Position numbers and translations under genes: made by a program. From positions 1 through 41,991 of the forward strand of contig NZ_AJQE01000107.1 in the NCBI RefSeq assembly GCF_000261685.1: a stretch of 41,991 bases of DNA. The letters are read 5' to 3'. Within the stretch, counting starts at the first letter, position 1, and every line of letters starts with the position of its first letter. The notes beneath the pieces were generated by a model. The model was not told the origin of the DNA. It ran no database searches and was given only the letters and a program-made list of their open reading frames with translations. Positions 31,790 to 39,692 of the stretch are shown piece after piece. The stretch comes from Bradyrhizobium genomosp. I (2014). GTDB taxonomy: Bacteria; Pseudomonadota; Alphaproteobacteria; Rhizobiales; Xanthobacteraceae.

Positions 31790-31874
31790 GGATCGTCTCC
31801 CTGGTTTGGCAGACAATCCAGGTCACCGGAAGATGTTCCGTCATCCGCTCATTGCGCCGCGGCCAATGAAGACC

Positions 31875-33389
31875 TCAATTATTGCTGCGGTTCGCGCTGC
31901 GGAAGCTCTTGATCTCCGAGACGCTGCCGTCGCGATAGGTCAGTTCCACCGAGACGGATTGCGTGCTTGGCGCGAGCTTCATGTAGAGCGGCATGCCGGC
32001 GGTGATTGCGCTGGGATCGCGCGTGTCGCAGGGCGGCATCTTCAGCACCTGGTTGGGCACCGCGGTGTCGATGCCGATGCGCACCTCGCGGATGGCGCAG
32101 CGGTAGGATACGAGGTGCGTGTAATAGACCAGCAGCCCGTTGAACTCGCGGAACGACAGCCAGCTCGTCGACGTCATATCGAGGATCTTGCGCTGATCGC
32201 GGATCAGTGCGGCCTCGGGATCGAACCTGATCGGGAACGGCCCCTGCATCTCGCCGGCCTGATCGACATAGCGGACCTCGATGGTGCCGGCCTGCGCATC
32301 CGGCGGCAGTTCGATCGACGGGTTCGGCATCCGCTTGCGCGTGCGCGGATCGAGCGTGTCGATGAATCCGGTCTCGCGGAAATCGCCCTTGCCGGCCATA
32401 CGCCAGGAAATGCCGAGCGTCGGGTCGGCGAAGGAGAACACCACGCTCCAGCCGCCATTGTGCCGCGAGAAGCTCGCGATCGGCGCGTTGACGGCCTCCT
32501 CCCTCGGCAACTGTGGCACCGACACCGGAGGCAGCGCCGCAAGCTTCTGCGGCGGCGGATCGGCCGGCCGCGCGGCGGCGTCTTTCGCCGTGCCGCTCAG
32601 GAAGACGTCGTCGACCATCTGGTCGAAATAGACCGGCACCTGCCTGTGCTTGACGGTGTCGGCCATCTCGCTGACCAGGCGGCGGGTGCGCTGCGCAACC
32701 TGCACGAGGTTCTCGCCGGGCTGGAGCAGCTCCTTGGCGAAAGCGCGCGTGAACACCGAATTCGGATTGGTGTCATCATTGGACAGACGATCGAGCGCGG
32801 TCTGACGGGGACCTGCCGAGAACACCGAGAACACGCCTTCGGGCAGTTGCGTCATCGGCGCGAGCCCGCCGCCGCCGGCGACTGCACGGGTCCCCTTGCG
32901 CTCGAACGGGTTGTTGCGGCAGGCGTCGAACACCAGGATCGAGGTCCGCGCCTTCTTGTTCTGCAAGCGCTCGACGATACGGTCGGCCAGGATCGAGGCG
33001 TCGCGCACCAGCTCTTCCTGTCCTTCCGTCGCCGCCGGCACGTCGGTCGGCAGCAAATAGTTCTGGCCGGCGATCTCGAAGCCGTGGCCGGCATAGAAGA
33101 AGAACGCGGTGTCGCCCGGCTCGATCGCCTTGTCGAACGCAAGCAGCGTCTCGGAGAATTGCTGCCGGCTCTGGTTCTCCGCGACCATCACCGAGAAGCC
33201 GAGCTGCTTCAGCGTGTCACCCATGGTGCGAGCGTCGTTGACCGCCTTGAGCAGCTTCGGGACGTTCCTGTATTCATTGTTGCCGACGACGAGCGCGACG
33301 CGTTTGTCGGCATAGGCGGGAGCTGCGAAGCCGCTCAGGCTCGCCGCGAGCCCAAGGGCCGCCAGAATTCCGAAAAACCGACGCGTCAT
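31875..33389 (-). CDS. Exported caspase-family (C14) protease
   Basis: A 504-residue protein: signal peptide (residues 1-27, ending PAYA), then a caspase/metacaspase-like p20 domain (28 to about 235). The catalytic dyad is His102 in FFFYAGHGFEI and Cys157 in LVFDACRNNPF, both in their standard strands; KRVALVVGNNEYRNVPKL is the first strand and LLKAVNDARTM the first helix. The remaining 260 residues are unassigned and beta-rich, including VVFSFADPTLGISWRMAGKGDF and VRYVDQAGEMQGPFP, possibly a carbohydrate- or envelope-binding part. Bacterial homologues are often periplasmic and cleave after basic residues. The gene is divergent from an AraC regulator across about 200 bases and followed by the Gly-rich protein gene. 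Confidence 0.9.
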   Translation of the reverse strand: MTRRFFGILAALGLAASLSGFAAPAYADKRVALVVGNNEYRNVPKLLKAVNDARTMGDTLKQLGFSVMVAENQSRQQFSETLLAFDKAIEPGDTAFFFYAGHGFEIAGQNYLLPTDVPAATEGQEELVRDASILADRIVERLQNKKARTSILVFDACRNNPFERKGTRAVAGGGGLAPMTQLPEGVFSVFSAGPRQTALDRLSNDDTNPNSVFTRAFAKELLQPGENLVQVAQRTRRLVSEMADTVKHRQVPVYFDQMVDDVFLSGTAKDAAARPADPPPQKLAALPPVSVPQLPREEAVNAPIASFSRHNGGWSVVFSFADPTLGISWRMAGKGDFRETGFIDTLDPRTRKRMPNPSIELPPDAQAGTIEVRYVDQAGEMQGPFPIRFDPEAALIRDQRKILDMTSTSWLSFREFNGLLVYYTHLVSYRCAIREVRIGIDTAVPNQVLKMPPCDTRDPSAITAGMPLYMKLAPSTQSVSVELTYRDGSVSEIKSFRSANRSNN

Positions 33390-33588
33390 CGCAAATTTCC
33401 CGTTGCCGAACGGCCCTACGCCGGTTCCTTCGAACGCGGTCCATGGGCTCCCCTGCCGCTGTGTGATAGTCGGCCCAGACGCAACGACGGTTCAAGGGGG
33501 CTCGGCTCCGATTCCACGATCTGGCTATGGCAGATTGCGTTGGAATCTGCTTCTTCTTGGGCAATTTCACCGGAAACGAGGGGCAGCC

Positions 33589-34566
33589 GTGTTTCGCTGG
33601 TGTACGAACGAGGTAGAGCCGCGCGACCGCTTCGACTATTGGCGCGAAGTGCGCGCCAAGGGGTTGTTCGGCGTCACCGCCGAGCTCGAGCGCGAACGGC
33701 GCGCGGACTTCTTCGGCGAATTCTCGCTGCGCCAGCTTGGCGGCGCCGGCCTCGTCGAGCTGAAGGCCTCGCCCTACGCGGTCGAGCGCAGCAACTCGGA
33801 CATCGCCTACGCGCCGGGCGACAGCATCTGCGTCTACCAGCAGCTCGGCAGCGGCGGCTGGTTCGGCGGCATGCGCGCAAGCGACTTTTCAATCGGGAGC
33901 GGCAACTTCGCCACCAGCCATACAGATCTGCCCTACCGCACCGCGCCGCTCGGCGCCGGAGGCTTCCACCTGCGGATCCTGAAGATTCCCGTAAGCAGCA
34001 TCCCGGCGCAGGACAAGCGCATGCGCGAGCTTGCGCCGCGGACATTCAACGATCCGGCGCTGGCGCCGCTGCTCGCTGCCTGCTTTGCCGATCTCGGCGA
34101 GGCCGCTGCGGATGATGCCACCGCCGATGCGACCTCCCCGGTCCAGACCTCCCTGGTTCAGGCCTTGGTCCATCTGGCGCTGATCGAGCGCGGCATCGTG
34201 CGGCCCGGCAGCCGGCGCGGACAGGCTGCGCTGCGGACCGCCCGCCTCTCGCAGGCCCGGCGCCTGATCGTGCGCCACCTGCAAAACCCGGACTTGGTGC
34301 CGACAATGGTGGCCGACCAGCTCGGCGTGTCCGTGCGCCACCTGCACATGCTGTTCGAGACGGCAGAGAAGAGCTTCTCGCAGACCGTGACCGGCGAGCG
34401 CCTGAAACAGAGCCGCCGCCTGATGCGCGAGGCGCCGGACCGGCTGATCGCCGACGTCGCGACCGCCTGCGGCTTCGAGAGTCTCGCGACCTATTACCGG
34501 GTCTTCAACGCCGCCTATGGCATGGCCCCCGGCGACTTCCGGGCCAAGGGCTCGGATGGGGGCTAG
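33589..34566 (+). CDS. AraC-family transcriptional regulator
   Basis: A 325-residue regulator: an N-terminal AraC-binding-like (cupin-type) domain (about 1-190, FDYWREVRAKGLFGVTAELE) and a C-terminal double helix-turn-helix. The two helices are LVPTMVADQLGVSVRHLHMLFE and LIADVATACGFESLATYYRVFN, ending in the family's AYGMAPGDFR. GTG 33589 was chosen because GAGGGG lies seven bases upstream and it aligns with the domain start (MFRWCTNEVEPRDRF); the frame opens as far back as 33403. It is divergent from the caspase-like gene, making that gene its most likely target, though this is inference. The inducer is unknown. Confidence 0.88.
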   Translation: MFRWCTNEVEPRDRFDYWREVRAKGLFGVTAELERERRADFFGEFSLRQLGGAGLVELKASPYAVERSNSDIAYAPGDSICVYQQLGSGGWFGGMRASDFSIGSGNFATSHTDLPYRTAPLGAGGFHLRILKIPVSSIPAQDKRMRELAPRTFNDPALAPLLAACFADLGEAAADDATADATSPVQTSLVQALVHLALIERGIVRPGSRRGQAALRTARLSQARRLIVRHLQNPDLVPTMVADQLGVSVRHLHMLFETAEKSFSQTVTGERLKQSRRLMREAPDRLIADVATACGFESLATYYRVFNAAYGMAPGDFRAKGSDGG

Positions 34567-34865
34567 GCGACGTCTTGGCGGATCCGGTCGGGTGACGAGG
34601 CTGGGCGGAAAACCCGAGCCGCGCCCGTGATTTGGACAAAAACCTCAGGTTTTTTAGGGCCTTCCCGCGTCCGCTCCATTGACTTTGGCCAATTCCACCC
34701 TATGTTCCGGGGCGACGCGGCTCAGATCGAAGAGCGATTCCTGAGCCTTGCGCTTTGTTCGCGTGAGTCAGCACCCCCAGCTTCCTAGAGAGCGCGCCGT
34801 TTCGGGGTGGAGCGCGACAGCCTTATTACCCTCGATTCCGAACGGCGGTTTCGACCAGAGGCTCA
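34567..34865. other. Intergenic region and probable long 5' leader of the helicase gene
   Basis: A small hairpin AAAAACC-tca-GGTTTTT (34638-34654) lies near its start and may end the AraC message or act as a leader element. The last 100 bases carry no recognised gene. ATG 34866 follows a weak AGAGG. DEAD-box helicase genes often have long, cold-responsive leaders; this one has not been shown to. Confidence 0.5.
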
Positions 34866-36383
34866 ATGTCCTTTTCAAATCTCGGACTGTCCGAAAAAGT
34901 CCTCGCCGCAGTGGCGGCCACCGGTTACACCAACCCCACCCCCATCCAGGAACAGGCGATCCCCCACGTCCTCGCACGCAAGGACGTGCTCGGCATCGCC
35001 CAGACCGGCACCGGCAAGACCGCGGCCTTCGTGCTGCCGATGCTCACCATCCTCGAAAAGGGTCGAGCCCGGGCGCGCATGCCGCGCACGCTGATCCTCG
35101 AACCGACCCGCGAGCTTGCGGCCCAGGTGAAGGAAAACTTCGACCGTTACGGCGCCGGCCAGAAACTCAACGTCGCCCTGCTGATCGGCGGCGTCTCGTT
35201 CGGCGACCAGGATGCCAAGCTGATGCGCGGCGTCGACGTGCTGATCGCCACCCCCGGCCGCCTGCTCGACCACACCGAGCGCGGTGGCCTCTTGCTCACC
35301 GGCGTCGAGCTGCTCGTCATCGACGAAGCCGACCGCATGCTGGACATGGGCTTCATTCCCGACATCGAGCGCATCTGCAAGCTCGTCCCGTTCACGCGGC
35401 AAACCCTGTTCTTCACCGCGACCATGCCGCCGGAAATCCGGCGCATCACCGAAGCCTTCCTGCACAATCCGCAGAAGGTCGAGGTCTCCAGGCCAGCCAC
35501 CACCGCCGTCACCGTCACGCAAGCCCAGGTGCCTGCCGGACGCGAGGCGCACGAGAAGCGCGAGCTGCTTCGCCGCCTTCTGCGCGAAGCCAAGGACCTC
35601 AAGAACGCGATCATCTTCTGCAATCGCAAGCGCGAGGTCGCGATCGTTCACAAATCGCTTCAGAAGCATGGCTTCAGCGTCGGCGCGCTGCACGGCGACA
35701 TGGACCAGCCGGCCCGCATGGCCGCGCTCGACCAGTTCCGCAAGGGTGAGCTGCCGCTGCTCGTCGCCTCCGACGTCGCCGCCCGCGGCCTCGACATTCC
35801 CGAGGTCAGCCACGTCTTCAATTTCGACGTTCCCCATCACGCCGACGACTACGTCCACCGCATCGGCCGCACCGGCCGCGCCGGGCGAACCGGCACCGCG
35901 ATCTCGATCGTGACACCGCTCGACCAGAAGTCGATGGCGGCGATCGAAAAGCTGATTGGCCAGAGCATTCCGCGCGCCGAAGGCGATTACGAAGTCCCGG
36001 CCGAGTCCTCCGAGGCGAGCGAGCGTCCGCGCGAGCAGCGCGGCCGTGAACGTTCACGCGGCGGCGGACGCGGCAAGCCGCAGCGCGGCCGCGACCGTGA
36101 GCGCAGCCACGAGCCGCGCGAGGCGCGGGGCGAGGCAAGACATGCCTCCGAATCAAGGCCTTCTTCGGAGGCGCGACAGCCCGCCGAATCAAGGCATCGG
36201 TCCGACGACAAGCGTCGGGCGGAGCCACGTCAGGCGGCGCGCCAGCAGGCCAACACCTCGCATGTACCCTCGATCGGCCGTCCCGAGCCGCGCCGCCAGC
36301 GCGAGGTCGACACCGAGCCGGGCGATCACTCGCACCTGCCGGCGTTTCTGCTGCGGCCGGTACGCTCCCCTGCCGGCGCCTGA
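34866..36383 (+). CDS. DEAD-box ATP-dependent RNA helicase (RhlE-like)
   Basis: An RNA unwindase for ribosome assembly or RNA decay. The 505-residue protein begins MSFSNLGLSEKVLAAVAATG with the Q motif (TNPTPIQEQAI), then AQTGTGKT (residues 45-52), PTREL (80-84), Asp153-Glu-Ala-Asp156, TATMPPE and HRIGRTGRAG, so both RecA-like domains are complete. From about residue 375 a basic Arg/Gly/Glu/Ser-rich tail runs to the end (RGRERSRGGGRGKPQ), with a repeated SES/AESR pattern (from a 12-base direct repeat at 36148 and 36184). The last residues, HSHLPAFLLRPV, stand out as an ordered short motif. RhlE-type assignment is by similarity of layout; no gene symbol is given. Confidence 0.93.
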   Translation: MSFSNLGLSEKVLAAVAATGYTNPTPIQEQAIPHVLARKDVLGIAQTGTGKTAAFVLPMLTILEKGRARARMPRTLILEPTRELAAQVKENFDRYGAGQKLNVALLIGGVSFGDQDAKLMRGVDVLIATPGRLLDHTERGGLLLTGVELLVIDEADRMLDMGFIPDIERICKLVPFTRQTLFFTATMPPEIRRITEAFLHNPQKVEVSRPATTAVTVTQAQVPAGREAHEKRELLRRLLREAKDLKNAIIFCNRKREVAIVHKSLQKHGFSVGALHGDMDQPARMAALDQFRKGELPLLVASDVAARGLDIPEVSHVFNFDVPHHADDYVHRIGRTGRAGRTGTAISIVTPLDQKSMAAIEKLIGQSIPRAEGDYEVPAESSEASERPREQRGRERSRGGGRGKPQRGRDRERSHEPREARGEARHASESRPSSEARQPAESRHRSDDKRRAEPRQAARQQANTSHVPSIGRPEPRRQREVDTEPGDHSHLPAFLLRPVRSPAGA

Positions 36384-36442
36384 AGCGCGACGCGCTCCAG
36401 ATTTCGGTTGAGCAAACCCGCCGCACACTTTATTAGACGCAT

Positions 36443-36473
36443 TCGTGAACGTATATTTACGGGGCGTTCACGA
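36443..36473. promoter_or_regulatory. 9-bp inverted repeat upstream of the diguanylate cyclase gene
   Basis: TCGTGAACG (36443-36451) and CGTTCACGA (36465-36473) are perfect complements around a 13-base AT-rich core (TATATTTACGGGG). It lies 76 bases before the GTG start. The spacing suits a dimeric regulator; the core contains -10-like TATATTT. Confidence 0.45.
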
Positions 36474-36548
36474 TCGTCCGTTAGCCTACAAACATAATTT
36501 AAGCATTGCTGCGGTCGGGGGCGCGCCGACCGCTGTGGGGTATGTTCT

Positions 36549-37616
36549 GTGATCAAGGTGCTTGATGAACACGAACGCACGATGGCGTTCGCCGAGGTGG
36601 CGCTCGGCCAGATCCGATCGCTTCGGCAGACGGCAATTCCCCGCAACTACGAGATCTGGTACGTCTACGCCACCGGCTACAACGCGCCGCTCAACAAGAT
36701 CATCAACGAGACGCTGGCGCGCAGCGGCAAGCTGACCGAAGCCGATCTCGAGCAGATCTACGAGACCTATCTCTCCCATATCAAGACCACCGACCGCATC
36801 GACAAGGTCGGCGCGCGCGTCATCGGCGAGATCGACGACGTGATGAAGATCCTGGGCGACGCGCTCGGCATGACCGGCGCCTACGACGCAAGCCTGTCGG
36901 GCGCGGCCGAGAAACTGTCGTCGGCCAAGGGCCGTGACCAGGTCAAGGCGATCGTCGAGGCGCTGCTGCGCTCGACCGGCGAGATGCGCCAGACCAACAA
37001 GGCGCTGGAAGACCGGCTGACGCTGTCGAAGAACGAGATCAGCAATCTCCAGCAGAGCCTGGAAGCGATCCGCGCCGAGAGTCTGACCGACCCGCTCACC
37101 GGCCTCGGCAACCGCAAATATTTCGACCGCATGATCGGCATGGCCGTGCAGAGCGCGCTCGCCTCGGGCGAGCCGCTGTCGCTGCTGCTGTTCGACATCG
37201 ATCACTTCAAGTCGTTCAACGATTCCTACGGCCATCTCACCGGCGACCAGGTGCTGCGGCTCGTCGGCCTGTCGCTGAAGCAGACCATCAAGGGCCAGGA
37301 TATCACCGCGCGCTATGGCGGCGAGGAATTCGCGGTCGTGCTGCCCAACACCGCGCTGCGCCAGGCCCTCACGGTGGCCGACCATATCCGCCGCGCCGTG
37401 ATGGCGAAGGAATTGAAGAAGAAATCGACCGGCGAGATCCTCGGCCGCGTCACCATCTCCGTCGGCGTCTCCATGCTCAAGGAGGGCGACGACACCGACG
37501 CGCTGATCGAGCGTGCGGATGCCTGCCTCTACGCCGCCAAGCGCAACGGCCGCAACCGCGTGATCTGCGAAGCCGATCCGGAATACGCGGTCGAGACGCA
37601 TAGCCGAGTGGCGTAA
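36549..37616 (+). CDS. Diguanylate cyclase (GGDEF protein) with novel-looking N-terminal region
   Basis: It makes cyclic di-GMP from two GTP. The GGDEF domain (about residues 178-345) starts LTDPLTGLGNRKYFD and carries the active-site loop GGEEF at 257-261 (RYGGEEFAVVLPN). The inhibitory I-site, Arg-x-x-Asp just before it, is here Lys248-Gly-Gln-Asp251, so feedback inhibition may be weak or lost. The N-terminal 150 residues are helical and soluble with no known sensor motif; YEIWYVYATGYNAPLNKIINETL and a heptad-like stretch before the GGDEF suggest dimerisation. The start is GTG 36549 with GGGG twelve bases before; ATG 36582 is an alternative. An inverted repeat lies upstream. Confidence 0.92.
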   Translation: MIKVLDEHERTMAFAEVALGQIRSLRQTAIPRNYEIWYVYATGYNAPLNKIINETLARSGKLTEADLEQIYETYLSHIKTTDRIDKVGARVIGEIDDVMKILGDALGMTGAYDASLSGAAEKLSSAKGRDQVKAIVEALLRSTGEMRQTNKALEDRLTLSKNEISNLQQSLEAIRAESLTDPLTGLGNRKYFDRMIGMAVQSALASGEPLSLLLFDIDHFKSFNDSYGHLTGDQVLRLVGLSLKQTIKGQDITARYGGEEFAVVLPNTALRQALTVADHIRRAVMAKELKKKSTGEILGRVTISVGVSMLKEGDDTDALIERADACLYAAKRNGRNRVICEADPEYAVETHSRVA

Positions 37617-37707
37617 GCACCCCGTCCGCGCTTGACTTTCCGGACTGACGACCGGCATCTTCCCCGCCGCCGTGGCACCTGACCGCGAGCATCGAGGACG
37701 TATCGCC

Positions 37708-38238
37708 TTGTCCAATCCTCACGATTTCCACATGCCGCAACCGTCCTACACCAGGGACGAGCTGCTGCGATCGAGCGAAGGCGGCTATTTCGGCCCGGGC
37801 AATGCGCAATTGCCGGCACCGCCGATGCTGATGATGGATCGCATCACCGAGATCAGCATGGACGGTGGCGCATACGGCAAGGGCCATATCGTCGGCGAGT
37901 TGGACATCGCGCCAAGCCATTGGTTCTTCCAATGCCACTATCGAGGCGACCCGATGATGCCGGCCTCCTTGGGCCTCGACGCCATGTGGCAGATGATCGG
38001 CTACTGGCTCGGCTGGTCCGGCTCGCCGGGCAAGGGCCGCGCCATCGGCGTCGGCGAGGTGGAGTGCACGGGAACCATTGCGCCCGACACGGAACGTGTG
38101 CGTTACGAGGTCGCGATGCGCATGGTCCGGCGCGGAAAGCTGGTGCTCGGAATTGCCGACGGCCGGGTGCTTGCCGACGGCACCTGTGTTTTCACGGCCA
38201 AGGACATGAGGGTCGGCCTGACCAAGGCCGTGGATTGA
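37708..38238 (+). CDS. fabA: 3-hydroxydecanoyl-ACP dehydratase (FabA-like)
   Basis: A hot-dog-fold dehydratase and isomerase that introduces the cis double bond in unsaturated fatty acid synthesis. The sequence matches E. coli FabA closely in YFGPGNAQLPAPPMLMMDRITEI and in HWFFQCHYRGDPMMPASLGLDAMWQMIGYWLGW; the catalytic His of FQCH and Asp of GLDAMW are both present. Relative to E. coli, GCLGLD is ASLGLD. Start codons are uncertain: TTG 37708 has GAGGAC nine bases ahead and gives 176 residues, close to the usual 172; GTG 37672 and ATG 37732 have no binding site. The partner fabB is not adjacent, so this could be a second, stand-alone copy. It converges with the TfoX gene, four bases apart. 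Confidence 0.88.
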   Translation: MSNPHDFHMPQPSYTRDELLRSSEGGYFGPGNAQLPAPPMLMMDRITEISMDGGAYGKGHIVGELDIAPSHWFFQCHYRGDPMMPASLGLDAMWQMIGYWLGWSGSPGKGRAIGVGEVECTGTIAPDTERVRYEVAMRMVRRGKLVLGIADGRVLADGTCVFTAKDMRVGLTKAVD

Positions 38239-38241
38239 AGG

Positions 38242-38685
38242 TCACGCCTTTCGCTTGGCGCGCTTTCGATCCGAACGCTTCCTGATCACGCTTTTCGGCG
38301 CTTTCGCTGGCTTGGCAGCCTTCTTCGCGGGTTTGCTCGCCGCCTTCTTCGCCTTCGGCCGCTTCCTTACCTTGGCGCGCTGCGCCGCGGCGAGCGCCCC
38401 TCGCGCCCATTGTGCAAGTTCTGCGGAATCGTCGAACAGGCGTGCAGGCAGTTCCCAGTAGGAGTTCACCGTCACGATCTTGGCGCGGGTGGAATATTGA
38501 AAGGGCTTCGAGCCCTCGGCCTCAAATTCCGGGATGGTCACCTCGTCGGCACGGAAGAACAGGCCCGCGCGCAAGGACAGCGCGAAATTGACGCCGTCGG
38601 CGGAGATGCCGTAGCCGGAGAACATCTTGCGGATGGTGACCGGGCCGAAATCGGCGAACAGGTCGATCAGGAATTCGCGGTCCAT
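38242..38685 (-). CDS. TfoX/Sxy N-terminal domain protein with Lys/Arg-rich tail
   Basis: A 147-residue protein. Residues 1-95 match the TfoX N-terminal domain (FLIDLFADFGPVTIRKMFSGYGISADGVNFAL, FFRADEV). The last 45 residues are almost pure Lys/Arg/Ala/Pro (AKKAASKPAKKAAKPAKAPK), like histone-H1-type or AlgP-type tails, and would bind DNA or RNA non-specifically. TfoX/Sxy is the competence activator in gammaproteobacteria, but single-domain alphaproteobacterial members have no shown role in competence. GAGAG precedes ATG 38685. The stop codon lies four bases from that of fabA, so the genes are convergent without a terminator. Confidence 0.85.
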   Translation of the reverse strand: MDREFLIDLFADFGPVTIRKMFSGYGISADGVNFALSLRAGLFFRADEVTIPEFEAEGSKPFQYSTRAKIVTVNSYWELPARLFDDSAELAQWARGALAAAQRAKVRKRPKAKKAASKPAKKAAKPAKAPKSVIRKRSDRKRAKRKA

Positions 38686-38703
38686 TGCCCAACTCTCTCG
38701 CCA

Positions 38704-38833
38704 GCGTCGTCCCCGCGAACACGGGACCCATAGCCACAGGCAGGAGTTTAGCGAAGACTGCCAGTCGTGCCAGTGGTGGTGCTCGTCACCGAGAGATCAG
38801 GCGGTACGGGTCCCGGCGTTCGCCGGACGACGA
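38704..38833. repeat. Imperfect long inverted repeat (CGTCGTCCC family)
   Basis: The left arm (38704-38732) has CGTCGTCC and GGGACCC; the right arm (38805-38833) has GGGTCCC and GGACGACG. The arms pair with a few mismatches around a 72-base middle. It fills most of the gap between tfoX and sufA. Repeats beginning and ending with CGTCGTCC / GGACGACG are, to my recollection, dispersed in Bradyrhizobium genomes. Confidence 0.7.
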
Positions 38834-38857
38834 CAGCATGATTGGCGCGAGCCTGGC

Positions 38858-39271
38858 TTACCCGTCGATCTTCGCCGGCCGCAGCTCGACCGATTCGCCG
38901 CAGCCGCAGGCGGAGATCTGGTTGGGATTGTTGAAGACGAACTGGGCCTGCATCTTGTCAGCCTTGTAGTCCATCTCGGTGCCGAGCAGGAACAGCACGG
39001 CCTTGGGATCGACCAGGATCTTGACGCCCTTGTCCTCGACGACCTCGTCGGTCGGGCGGATCTCGTGGGCGTATTCGACCGTGTAGGACTGGCCGGCGCA
39101 GCCGCCGTTCTTCACACCGACGCGCAGGCCCACGATCTCCGAATCGGCGCGCTGCGTCAGCTCGGTGATGCGCTGGGCAGCAGCGTCCGTCAGCCGCATC
39201 ACCTGCGGGCGCGGCCGCCGCGGCTTCGGAGTGGAGGATGCTGGTGTCGAGCCTGGCGAAATCTGGGTCAT
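38858..39271 (-). CDS. sufA: SufA/IscA-type iron-sulfur carrier protein
   Basis: An A-type carrier that receives Fe-S clusters from the SufBCD scaffold and passes them to apoproteins. The 137-residue protein has all three cluster cysteines: Cys58 (GGCAGQSYTVEY) and Cys122-x-Cys124 (SACGCGES). The first 25 residues are Pro/Ser/Arg-rich and extend beyond the domain, common in this order. It is the last gene of the suf series in the direction of transcription, 49 bases downstream of sufT, so it is likely in the same operon. SufA is preferred over IscA by that context. Confidence 0.95.
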   Translation of the reverse strand: MTQISPGSTPASSTPKPRRPRPQVMRLTDAAAQRITELTQRADSEIVGLRVGVKNGGCAGQSYTVEYAHEIRPTDEVVEDKGVKILVDPKAVLFLLGTEMDYKADKMQAQFVFNNPNQISACGCGESVELRPAKIDG

Positions 39272-39320
39272 GTTATTTATGTGGTCCGTTGCCGAGCGAA
39301 TTCAATGCGGGCCGAGGCTG

Positions 39321-39692
39321 TCACCACATGTTGAGCACGAGGCGCGCCTCGTCGCTCATGCGTTCCGGCGACCACGGCGGCTCCCAGACGACCTTGACGT
39401 CGACCACGCCGACGCCGGGGACGCTGGCGACCGCGTTCTCGACCATGGTCGGCAGTTCGCCTGCGGCAGGACAGTTCGGCGTCGTCAGCGTCATCAGCAC
39501 GTCGACCGAGCGGTCGTCCTTGATCTCGACCTTGTAGATCAGGCCGAGCTCGTAGATGTCGGCCGGGATTTCCGGATCGAACACGGTCTTGAGCCCGGCG
39601 ATGATCTCGGTGGTCAGACGCTCGGTCTCCTCCGGCGGCAGCGCCGAATGGGTCTCCATCGGATTGGCTTTGATTTCGGCCGTGTCACTCAT
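39321..39692 (-). CDS. sufT: SufT, DUF59/MIP18-family Fe-S assembly protein
   Basis: A 123-residue protein of the DUF59 family, linked to Fe-S cluster maturation under high demand. The conserved hallmark is Cys74 in TTPNCPAAGELP, preceded by DPEIPADIYELGLIYKVEI. The C-terminal VVDVKVVWEPPWSPERMSDEAR is typical of the SufT branch. Its start codon overlaps the sufS stop codon by four bases (ATGA), giving translational coupling. sufA follows 49 bases later. The first 20 residues are probably disordered. Confidence 0.95.
   Translation of the reverse strand: MSDTAEIKANPMETHSALPPEETERLTTEIIAGLKTVFDPEIPADIYELGLIYKVEIKDDRSVDVLMTLTTPNCPAAGELPTMVENAVASVPGVGVVDVKVVWEPPWSPERMSDEARLVLNMW

Noticed and set aside
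31521..34115. Plus-strand open frame of 864 codons across the Gly-rich, caspase-like and AraC genes
   Set aside because: A shadow of the minus-strand caspase gene running into the AraC gene in another frame; the real proteins have complete motifs.
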